A DNA stretch of 13,952 nucleotides. It comes from Alphaproteobacteria bacterium UBA7691 (GTDB lineage: Bacteria; Pseudomonadota; Alphaproteobacteria; Ferrovibrionales; Ferrovibrionaceae). A program made the translations under genes and the position numbers. Below the pieces are notes generated by a model, which saw nothing but the letters and a program-made list of their open reading frames with translations, was not told where the DNA came from and made no database searches. Location of the stretch: contig DLGP01000118.1 of NCBI GenBank assembly GCA_002482765.1, positions 1-13,952 of the forward strand, read 5' to 3'. Shown in pieces: positions 1-5,394 of the stretch (the first letter of the stretch is position 1; each line of letters starts with the position of its first letter).

Positions 1-569
1 ACTTCGCCGCGCACCTCCAGCACATCGGGCCAGCCGCTACCGCTCAGGCGATGCGGCACGCCATGGCGCAACGTCTTGATATTGGCGGTGACATCCTCGC
101 CTTCCTGGCCATCGCCGCGGGTGGCGGCACTGACCAGTTCGCCCTTCTCGTAGCGCAAACTGGCTGACAGGCCGTCAATCTTCGGTTCGGCGATCAGGGT
201 CAGCGCATCATCGGGGCCAAGATTGAGGAAACGCCGGATGCGGGTGAGGAATTCCGCCACGTCACCAGCCGAGAAGGCATTGTCGAGCGACAGCATCGGC
301 CGGGCATGGCGCAGCTTGGCAAAACCCGCAGCCGGCGCAGCACCCACCCGCAGGGCGGCGCCGCCCAGGGTGCGAAATTCCGGGAAACGCTGCTCAATCT
401 CGTCCAGGCGGCGGCGCAGGGCGTCGTAATCAGCATCGGTTATGCTGGGCGCATCCTGGGCGTGATAGCGCTTGTCATGCTCGGCGATTTCGGCTTCCAG
501 CCGGGCATGTTCCAGCTTCGCCAAACGTGGCGACAAATCCTCGACCGGTTTGGCGCGCTGGCGGCTCAT
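1..569 (-). CDS. ligA: NAD-dependent DNA ligase LigA, N-terminal part (runs off the left edge)
   Basis: LigA seals nicks between Okazaki fragments and in repair, using NAD+ to adenylate an active-site lysine. Only the first 189 residues are present; the rest lies beyond base 1. Seen: an Ia-like domain at about 15-75 with the HDKRYHAQDAPSITDADYD stretch that grips NMN in this family, then the start of the nucleotidyltransferase domain. That domain carries AEPKIDG (127-133; K130 is the expected adenylated lysine) and AATRGDGQEGEDVT (148-161). The ATG at 567-569 is the only usable start, because an in-frame TGA stands at 588-590. No clear Shine-Dalgarno precedes it. It follows recN on the same strand after 192 bases that hold palindromic repeats, so transcription may be separate. 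Identification is firm; completeness cannot be judged. Confidence 0.95.
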   Translation of the reverse strand, partial: MSRQRAKPVEDLSPRLAKLEHARLEAEIAEHDKRYHAQDAPSITDADYDALRRRLDEIEQRFPEFRTLGGAALRVGAAPAAGFAKLRHARPMLSLDNAFSAGDVAEFLTRIRRFLNLGPDDALTLIAEPKIDGLSASLRYEKGELVSAATRGDGQEGEDVTANIKTLRHGVPHRLSGSGWPDVLEVRGE

Positions 570-591
570 AGGGCGTAACCATAAACTTCAT

Positions 592-735
592 CGTCATGCC
601 CGGGCGCAGACCCACGGCTATCCGGCTTAACTTCTGACCGACTGAGCCTCCCCTGCGTCGTCATGCCCGGGCTTGACCCGGGCATCTCTGCACATGGCGC
701 CGGCAGGGATCGCCGGGTCAGGCCCGGCGATGACG
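592..735. repeat. Extragenic palindromic repeat: one full two-hairpin unit and one decayed half copy
   Basis: The full unit lies at 659-735. It has outer inverted ends CGTCAT (659-664) and ATGACG (730-735). Inside are two perfect 9-bp hairpins: ATGCCCGGG/CCCGGGCAT (663-671/677-685, loop CTTGA) and ATCGCCGGG/CCCGGCGAT (709-717/723-731, loop TCAGG). A second copy of the left end, CGTCATGCCCGGGC, lies at 592-605 and then decays. CGTCATGCCCGGG-type dyads are common dispersed intergenic repeats in alphaproteobacteria; that is family knowledge from memory, not a search. The unit lies just after the recN stop, so in RNA it could fold at the recN 3' end and act as a terminator or stabiliser, although no T-run follows. 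It occupies most of the 192-base recN-ligA gap. Confidence 0.8.
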
Positions 736-761
736 AGGGGAAAGTAAACCAGAGCGGCATA

Positions 762-2453
762 TTATGCCTGCTGCAACAGCAATTCATCCGCAGCGGCACG
801 CGCCGCATCGGTGATGGTGGCGCCGGCCAGCATGCGGGCGATTTCCTCGCGCCGCTCATCTTGTTGCAACGGCATCACTTCAGTCAGCGTGACCCGCGCC
901 TTGGCAGGGCCGCTTTCGCGCTTGGCGATGCGCCAATGCCGCTCGCCCTTGGCCGCCACCTGCGGCGAATGCGTCACGACCAGCACCTGAACGTCTTTCG
1001 CCAACCGCTTCAGCCGCTCACCGACCGCCGCCGCCGTGGCGCCGCCAACGCCGCGATCCACTTCATCGAAGATCAGCGTGCCGGCATCGCCGCGCCCGGC
1101 CAGCACCACGCGCAAGGCCAGCATGAAACGGCTGAGTTCACCGCCCGAGGCGATCTTGGCCAGAGAACCCGGCGCGCTGCCTGGGTTGGTGGCGGCGAGG
1201 AAAATCACCCGGTCGGCGCCATCAGAGGCCCATTGTTCGGGCGCCAGGGTTTCCACACTGGTCTGAAATTTGGCCGCGCCCAGCTTGAGCGGCGCCAGTT
1301 CAGCCGCCACCGCCTTGTCCAGCTTGGCGGCAGCCTTGCGCCGCGCCGCGCTGAGCGCTTCGGCCTGTTTGGCGAAAGCGGCCCGCGCCGTATCGGCGGC
1401 CTGGCGCAATTTGCCCAGGCTGGTCGCCTGATCGTCGATCAGCGCCAGCTTGGCGGCAAAATCCTCGGCCAATTGCGGCAGGGCCGCCACCGCCACACTG
1501 TGTTTGCGGGCAGCGCCGCGCAAGGCGAAAAGCCGCTCCTCCACCCGCTCCAGCCGCTGCGGATCAAGATCAAGCCGGCGCGTGGCTTCATCCAGCGCCT
1601 GTGCATAACGCGCCGCCTGATCCAGCGCCGCCTCGGCGGCCTGCATGGCTTCATCAAGCTGGCCACCGGCACGATCCGCCACCCGCTCAAGCGCCCGCAG
1701 GCTGGCACGCAGCCGGCTCTCCACGCCATTGCCCTTGTCGCCGCCAAGCAGCGCGGCTTCGGCTTCCTGCATTGCCGTGGCCAGCTTTTCGCCGGCCTGC
1801 AACTGGCTGCGCTGTGCCGCCAGTTCATCCTCCTCGCCGGGCAATGGCTTGAGCGCTTCCAGCTCGGCCACCACATGGCGCAGATATTCTTCGTCGCGCT
1901 GCGCCTGTTCGGCCGCCGCCTCGGCTTCCGCAAGCGCGGTTTCGGCATCGCGGAAACTGCGATACAGCCCCTTGAGCGCCGCCGCATCGCGGCTCAGCCC
2001 GGCATAATCATCCAGCAAGGCGCGATGCACGGCGCTGTCGGTCAGGCCCTGCTCGTCATTCTGGCCATGAATTTCCACCAGCGTATCGCCCAGCCGGCGC
2101 AACAGGCCGATGCTGACGGCCTGATCGTTGACGAAGGCGCGGCTTTTGCCGTCACCACTCACCACGCGGCGCAGCACGATGCCTTCTTCAGCCGCTTCCA
2201 GGCCCTGTTCGGCCAGCAGGGCAAAGGCCGGATGTTTCGGCGTCACGTCAAAGGCTGCCGTCACCACGCCCTGCGCGGCGCCGCTGCGCACCAGGCCGGC
2301 ATCGGCGCGACGCCCCAGCGCCAGGCCCAGCGCATCCAGCAGGATGGATTTGCCAGCGCCGGTTTCGCCGGTCAGCACGCCCAGCCCGGCAGCCATATGC
2401 AGGTCCAGCCGCTCGATCAGCACGATGTCGCGGATGCTCAGATGGGTCAGCAT
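762..2453 (-). CDS. recN: DNA repair protein RecN (SMC-like ATPase)
   Basis: RecN is an SMC-like ATPase that acts early at double-strand breaks. The 563-residue product has the expected split ATPase head. Walker A GETGAGKS is at 29-36 and the Q-loop region HGQND at 129-133. A long Ala/Glu/Arg-rich coiled-coil section spans about 150-400. The ABC signature SGGELSR is at 436-442, Walker B TLIFDEVD at 459-466 and the switch motif VTHSPQVA at 493-500. Length is typical (about 550-570). The ATG at 2451-2453 lies 10 bases after the bamD stop with no strong Shine-Dalgarno, which suggests translational coupling to bamD. In many bacteria recN is LexA-controlled; I saw no alphaproteobacterial LexA box (GTTC-N7-GTTC) immediately upstream, so control here may come from the bamD promoter. 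Confidence 0.97.
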   Translation of the reverse strand: MLTHLSIRDIVLIERLDLHMAAGLGVLTGETGAGKSILLDALGLALGRRADAGLVRSGAAQGVVTAAFDVTPKHPAFALLAEQGLEAAEEGIVLRRVVSGDGKSRAFVNDQAVSIGLLRRLGDTLVEIHGQNDEQGLTDSAVHRALLDDYAGLSRDAAALKGLYRSFRDAETALAEAEAAAEQAQRDEEYLRHVVAELEALKPLPGEEDELAAQRSQLQAGEKLATAMQEAEAALLGGDKGNGVESRLRASLRALERVADRAGGQLDEAMQAAEAALDQAARYAQALDEATRRLDLDPQRLERVEERLFALRGAARKHSVAVAALPQLAEDFAAKLALIDDQATSLGKLRQAADTARAAFAKQAEALSAARRKAAAKLDKAVAAELAPLKLGAAKFQTSVETLAPEQWASDGADRVIFLAATNPGSAPGSLAKIASGGELSRFMLALRVVLAGRGDAGTLIFDEVDRGVGGATAAAVGERLKRLAKDVQVLVVTHSPQVAAKGERHWRIAKRESGPAKARVTLTEVMPLQQDERREEIARMLAGATITDAARAAADELLLQQA

Positions 2454-2463
2454 CGCGGCGCGA

Positions 2464-3306
2464 TCAGAATAGCCGACTGAGCCAGGAGCCTTCCTTGGCC
2501 TCGGGGCGCATATCCTTGCCGGTCAGCATGGCATAGGTGTCGATATACCATTCGCTGCCCGGATAGTTATGGCCCAGCACGGCGGCGGCATTCTGCGCCT
2601 CCTCCACCACGCCCAGCGCAAGATAGGATTCAGTGATGCGATGCAGTGCCTCCGGCACATGCGAAGTGGTCTGGTATTTCTCCACCACCACCTTGAAGCG
2701 GTTGATCGCCGCGATGTATTGCCCCTGGCGCAGATAATAGCGCCCGATGGTCATTTCCTTGCCGGCGAGATGATCCCGCGTCAGGTCGATCTTGAGCCGC
2801 GCATCACGGGCATATTCCGAGGTAGGATAACGCTGCACCACATCATTCAGCGCATTCAGCGCCTTCTGCGTGGTGCCCTGGTCGCGCGCCACATCGGCAA
2901 TCTGCTCGTAATAGCTGATCGCCTTCAGATAATAGGCATAAGGCGTGTCCTTGTGGCCGGGATGCAATTGCAGGAACCGGTCCACCGCCGCGATGGCATC
3001 ATCATACTGGTTGCGCTGGTAATAGGCATAAGCCGCCATCACCTGCGCCTTGGTGGCCCAGGTGGAATAGGGATGCTGGCGCTCCACTTCGTCAAACGTG
3101 TTTGCCGCCGCTTCCCAATTGCCGGTATTGGCCTGATCCACGGCGCGATTGTAGAGCTTGTCGACCGGCTCCTCGACATATGGCTTTTCTTCAGCGGCAC
3201 AGGCCACCAGCGCCACCAGCAGCAAGCTGCCGGCAAGCAGTCGGGCAGGCTTTGCCAGCCGGTCCAGAAGCGCGCCCAGAATCGAGTTTTCTACGGATAT
3301 CGACAT
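2464..3306 (-). CDS. bamD: Outer-membrane assembly lipoprotein BamD
   Basis: BamD is an essential TPR lipoprotein of the BAM complex, which folds beta-barrel proteins into the outer membrane. From the ATG at 3304-3306 the product is 280 residues. A hydrophobic stretch ends in a lipobox, LVAC, with the lipidated Cys at 36. Then come helical TPR-type repeats with recognisable BamD phrases: KLYNRAVDQANTGNWEAA, RQHPYSTWA, a central GKEMTIGRYYLRQGQYIAA, and PEALHRITESYLALG. The reading frame is open upstream to another ATG at 3382-3384. That start would put the Cys at 62, long for a lipoprotein signal, and it has no Shine-Dalgarno, so I prefer 3306. The 3306 start itself has only GAAGG one base upstream. 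The gene is first in a bamD-recN pair and divergent from the XRE gene. Function is secure; the start is uncertain. Confidence 0.93.
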   Translation of the reverse strand: MSISVENSILGALLDRLAKPARLLAGSLLLVALVACAAEEKPYVEEPVDKLYNRAVDQANTGNWEAAANTFDEVERQHPYSTWATKAQVMAAYAYYQRNQYDDAIAAVDRFLQLHPGHKDTPYAYYLKAISYYEQIADVARDQGTTQKALNALNDVVQRYPTSEYARDARLKIDLTRDHLAGKEMTIGRYYLRQGQYIAAINRFKVVVEKYQTTSHVPEALHRITESYLALGVVEEAQNAAAVLGHNYPGSEWYIDTYAMLTGKDMRPEAKEGSWLSRLF

Positions 3307-3455
3307 GCCTTCATCTGTCTCATGCCGGGGGGGCAAAATCAAGCCCGCCTCCTGGTTCGAGTCTTCTGCGGCCTTCACCGTCATAGTGGTGTCATATTAC
3401 CGCGATTGTTTCTTGAATCCGGCAAAACACCTTCTGATTACGCCTTTAGAACTAC

Positions 3456-3470
3456 GGAACATTTCGTTCC
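3456..3470. promoter_or_regulatory. Inverted repeat GGAAC-N5-GTTCC, candidate operator
   Basis: GGAAC (3456-3460) and GTTCC (3466-3470) are perfect inverted arms around ATTTC. The site lies in the AT-rich bamD/XRE intergenic region and overlaps the spacer of the tentative bamD promoter. It could bind a dimeric regulator such as the neighbouring XRE protein, but there is no direct evidence. It is not the direct-repeat alphaproteobacterial LexA box. Confidence 0.3.
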
Positions 3471-3508
3471 AATCCGACAGAATCAAGATTGTAACACCAC
3501 TAATAGCT

Positions 3509-3525
3509 GTAAGGTGTATACTTAC
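3509..3525. promoter_or_regulatory. Inverted repeat GTAAG-N7-CTTAC over a -10-like sequence
   Basis: GTAAG (3509-3513) and CTTAC (3521-3525) are perfect inverted arms. The spacer and right arm contain TATACT (3517-3522), which resembles a -10 box reading toward the XRE gene. A dyad overlapping a promoter is where a self-repressing XRE protein would bind. The arms are short, so chance is possible. Confidence 0.3.
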
Positions 3526-3575
3526 GAACGATTTTCTGGAGAGGGGAATTAGCCTACAACATGTTTCGTGCTCAA

Positions 3576-3689
3576 GTTGGCTCTGCCCGTTAGCCGGGTG
3601 AACCAACAAAAGCTAACCGACCAAACCGCCCGGGTGACCGGGTAGCCAAGGCAGCCGGGAGATCGTTACCCCACCCTGCCGGCTTGGCT
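3576..3689 (+). other. Structured GC-rich leader upstream of the XRE gene
   Basis: Three dyads follow one another. First, GTTGG/CCAAC (3576-3580/3603-3607) encloses CCCG/CGGG (3586-3589/3595-3598). Second, CCCGG/CCGGG (3629-3633/3638-3642) has a GTGA loop. Third, AGCCAAG/CTTGGCT (3644-3650/3683-3689) encloses GCAG/CTGC (3651-3654/3676-3679). CCGGGTGA is repeated directly at 3594 and 3630. If transcription starts in the AT-rich DNA upstream, this becomes a folded 5' leader or a small RNA. I do not recognise an RNA family. It may instead be ordinary GC-rich spacer. Confidence 0.35.
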
Positions 3690-3708
3690 CGGATAGACTT
3701 TTAGAATC

Positions 3709-3715
3709 AAAAGGA
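3709..3715 (+). promoter_or_regulatory. Ribosome binding site deciding the XRE start
   Basis: AAAAGGA lies 8 bases before the ATG at 3724. An in-frame ATG at 3715 overlaps the last base of this motif and so leaves no spacer. This favours the start at 3724. Confidence 0.6.
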
Positions 3716-3723
3716 TGCTGTCG

Positions 3724-4128
3724 ATGGGAAAGATTGCCACGCGGGTTGACGAATATGTTGGTGAGCGCATCCGTGCCCGCCGCACCGAACTGGGTCTGAC
3801 CCAGGAAGAGCTGGCCAACGCCCTGAAGATTTCCTACCAGCAGGTGCAGAAATACGAGACTGGCGCCAATCGCGTCAGCGCTGGCCGGTTGTTTGAAGTG
3901 GCCCAGCGCCTCCAGGTCGAAATGGCCTATTTCTTTGAAGGCCTGGAGCAGAAGCTGGAAAGCCGCCCGATGGAACATGGCGGCAAGAACCGCTCCACCA
4001 TCGAATTGGTGCGCAATTTTGCCGAGATCGAGGACAACACCATCCGCTCTGCGGTGGCCGGCCTGATCAAGAGCATTGCGCAGCGCAACAAGGATGGCGC
4101 CGATATCCTGGTTGGTGGCGACGACTAA
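3724..4128 (+). CDS. Small XRE-family (Cro/CI-type) helix-turn-helix regulator
   Basis: A 134-residue putative DNA-binding protein. The XRE domain spans about 12-72: VGERIRARRTELG, then LTQEELANAL and ISYQQVQKYETG (HTH helices, about 25-47), then NRVSAGRLFEVAQRL and YFFEG. The remainder (about 73-134) is charged, contains IELVRNFAEIEDNTIRSAV and ends in an acidic GGDD. The layout resembles the alphaproteobacterial PraR/PhrR-like group of about 140-residue XRE proteins; this is from memory of family pattern, so no symbol is given. It is the only plus-strand gene in the window and lies between lpxC and bamD, which are usually adjacent in this cluster. It is divergent from bamD and ends in its own terminator. 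Repression of itself or of bamD is a reasonable guess, but the target cannot be read from the sequence. Confidence 0.9.
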   Translation: MGKIATRVDEYVGERIRARRTELGLTQEELANALKISYQQVQKYETGANRVSAGRLFEVAQRLQVEMAYFFEGLEQKLESRPMEHGGKNRSTIELVRNFAEIEDNTIRSAVAGLIKSIAQRNKDGADILVGGDD

Positions 4129-4153
4129 ACCACGCCTCCCCTACCTCTTGCAG

Positions 4154-4188
4154 AAAAGCCGCCGGTCCCCACCACCAGCGGCTTTTTT
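4154..4188 (+). terminator. Rho-independent terminator of the XRE gene
   Basis: Arms AAAAGCCGC (4154-4162) and GCGGCTTTT (4178-4186) are perfect complements with a 15-base loop. On the plus strand the right arm runs into a T-tract (4183-4188). The hairpin begins 26 bases after the XRE stop. Confidence 0.85.
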
Positions 4189-4209
4189 GTTGCCCATAAC
4201 AGGCACAAT

Positions 4210-4240
4210 AAAGGCCGCCGGTTTCCCTGGCGGCCTTTTT
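4210..4240. terminator. Bidirectional terminator between the converging XRE gene and lpxC
   Basis: Arms AAAGGCCGCC (4210-4219) and GGCGGCCTTT (4229-4238) are perfect complements with a 9-base loop. The plus-strand side ends in five T. Read from lpxC on the minus strand the stem is followed by TTTATTGTG, so it can end lpxC transcripts as well. It begins 20 bases beyond the lpxC stop codon. Confidence 0.85.
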
Positions 4241-4260
4241 GATTCAGGAAGTGGAATTAT

Positions 4261-5229
4261 TCAGAGCGCAGCTTCGGCGGCGGCGCGGATGCGGGTGCCC
4301 AATTCCGCCGAGCGATGGGTATCAACCATGCGGAAATCCGCCAGATCGCGGCTCTTGGGATAGGTGGTCCAGGCAAAGGCCGACTTGTCGGCGAACAGGG
4401 CCTGCAACAGGCGGTTATTCAGCGCATGGCCGCTGCGGCAGCCTTCATAACGCCCCAGGATCGGGCCACCGGCGAGATAAAGATCGCCCAGCGCGTCCAA
4501 CGCCTTGTGGCGCACAAACTCGTCGTCATAACGCAGGCCGTCATCATTCAGGATGCGGTCGGCGCCCAGCACCACGGCATTCTCCAGCGAACCGCCGCGC
4601 GCCAGACCCATGGCGCGCATCTGCTCCACTTCCTGCACAAAGCCGAAGGTACGGGCGCGCGCCAGATCAGCCTTGAAACGGCCTGGGGCAAGGCGGAATT
4701 CCGCCACCTGGCGACCGATCATCGGATTGGCAAATTCGATCTCGAAGCCAAGGCTGAAATCATCGGCCGGCAGCAAGGCAGCGCTGGCCTGGCCTTCGCG
4801 CACTTCCACCGGCTTGAGCACCTTGAGATACCGGCGCGGCGCCACCTGGTCGATCAGGTCGGCGCATTCGATCAGGAACACGAAGGGGGCCGAGGAGCCA
4901 TCCATCACCGGCACTTCCGGGCCATCAATCTCCACCACCACATTATCCACACCGAGGCCGGCGAAAGCCGCCATCAGATGCTCCACGGTGCCAACCGCCA
5001 CGCCTTCACCGGCGCTGACCGTGGTGCAGAGGCGCAGATCGGAAACCTGATCGTAGCGGGCGCGCACCAGCGGCTGGCCCGGCAGATCAATGCGGCGGAA
5101 CACCACGCCGGTATCCGGCGCCGCCGGGTTCAACATCATGGTAACCTTGGCGCCGCTATGCAGGCCGATGCCGGAACACTTGATACGATTCTTGAGGGTC
5201 TTCTGCGCCGTCTTGCCGGAAGTGAGCAC
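4261..5229 (-). CDS. lpxC: UDP-3-O-acyl-N-acetylglucosamine deacetylase LpxC
   Basis: LpxC is the zinc hydrolase that performs the committed step of lipid A synthesis in the cytosol. The product is 322 residues, slightly above the usual 300-310. Seen: GIGLHSG (20-26), TVEHLMAA (81-88; E83 and H84 match the general base and a zinc ligand), HKALDALGD (241-249; H241 and D245 match the other zinc ligands), and H268 in RSGHALNN. The start codon is GTG at 5227-5229. An in-frame TGA at 5242-5244 rules out any earlier start, and GAGGAG sits 8 bases upstream. It follows ftsZ after 165 bases that include a strong hairpin and ends in front of a bidirectional terminator. In many bacteria LpxC level is set by proteolysis; nothing here shows that directly. 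Confidence 0.97.
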   Translation of the reverse strand: MLTSGKTAQKTLKNRIKCSGIGLHSGAKVTMMLNPAAPDTGVVFRRIDLPGQPLVRARYDQVSDLRLCTTVSAGEGVAVGTVEHLMAAFAGLGVDNVVVEIDGPEVPVMDGSSAPFVFLIECADLIDQVAPRRYLKVLKPVEVREGQASAALLPADDFSLGFEIEFANPMIGRQVAEFRLAPGRFKADLARARTFGFVQEVEQMRAMGLARGGSLENAVVLGADRILNDDGLRYDDEFVRHKALDALGDLYLAGGPILGRYEGCRSGHALNNRLLQALFADKSAFAWTTYPKSRDLADFRMVDTHRSAELGTRIRAAAEAAL

Positions 5230-5237
5230 TCGGAAAT

Positions 5238-5243
5238 CTCCTC
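5238..5243 (-). promoter_or_regulatory. Ribosome binding site for the GTG start of lpxC
   Basis: GAGGAG on the minus strand, 8 bases before the GTG at 5227-5229. It overlaps the in-frame TGA (5242-5244), which excludes upstream starts and fixes GTG as the initiation codon. Confidence 0.8.
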
Positions 5244-5284
5244 ATCGAATCGGCGGGCCAGAAATGGCCTTCCGCAAACAATTA

Positions 5285-5311
5285 CGGGGATGGTTGTAGC
5301 AACCATCCCCG
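5285..5311 (-). promoter_or_regulatory. Perfect 12-bp hairpin between ftsZ and lpxC
   Basis: CGGGGATGGTTG (5285-5296) and CAACCATCCCCG (5300-5311) are perfect complements around a 3-base loop. It lies in the ftsZ-lpxC gap of 165 bases. On the minus strand it is followed by TAATTGTTTG, too poor in T for a canonical terminator. Partial terminator, RNA-stability element and protein-binding dyad are all possible. The surrounding AT-rich DNA (5312-5394) may hold an lpxC promoter, but I found no convincing -35/-10 pair. Confidence 0.6.
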
Positions 5312-5394
5312 CTTTGTCACAAATCACTCTTCGTAACCAATTGTTTCGCCAGAATAGCCCCATAAGCCATTGAGATAGTTTGTATTTTTCAACC

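Larger units (their letters stand above)
3307..3723. promoter_or_regulatory. Divergent control region between bamD and the XRE gene
   Basis: This stretch of 417 bases (339 if bamD starts at 3384) has no convincing gene. The part at about 3385-3550 is clearly richer in A/T than the rest of the window, as expected for promoters. It holds two short inverted repeats, and four GANTC sites lie between 3359 and 3708, with a fifth just inside bamD. The XRE-proximal part (3576-3689) is GC-rich and can fold. A possible minus-strand promoter for bamD is TTGGAA, 16 bases, TCTAAA, reading from about 3472 down to 3445. On the plus strand TATACT at 3517-3522 is a -10-like sequence without a well-spaced -35. 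Both promoter calls are weak matches made by eye. Confidence 0.5.

Noticed and set aside
620..635. CtrA-type TTAA site near ligA
   Set aside because: Only one TTAA is present and the second half-site at 7-base spacing is missing.
663..2480. Long plus-strand open frame (about 605 codons) opposite recN
   Set aside because: It mirrors recN on the other strand, has Arg/Gln/His-rich composition and shows no domain. recN has all its ATPase motifs, so this is a codon-bias shadow.
3449..3470. LexA box candidate for bamD-recN (GAAC copies)
   Set aside because: The alphaproteobacterial box is a direct repeat with a 7-base spacer. Here the GAAC copies are 4 bases apart or inverted.
3561..3646. Possible leader peptides (10 codons from ATG 3561, or 25 codons from GTG 3569)
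   Set aside because: The purine-rich GGAGAGGGG at about 3538-3545 is 15 or more bases away, and no regulatory codon run is visible. Not strong enough to call a gene.
3637..3680. Cobalamin-riboswitch-like B12-box resemblance (AGCCGGGAGATC)
   Set aside because: Only about a dozen bases resemble the motif; other conserved riboswitch blocks are missing and the downstream gene is not B12-related.
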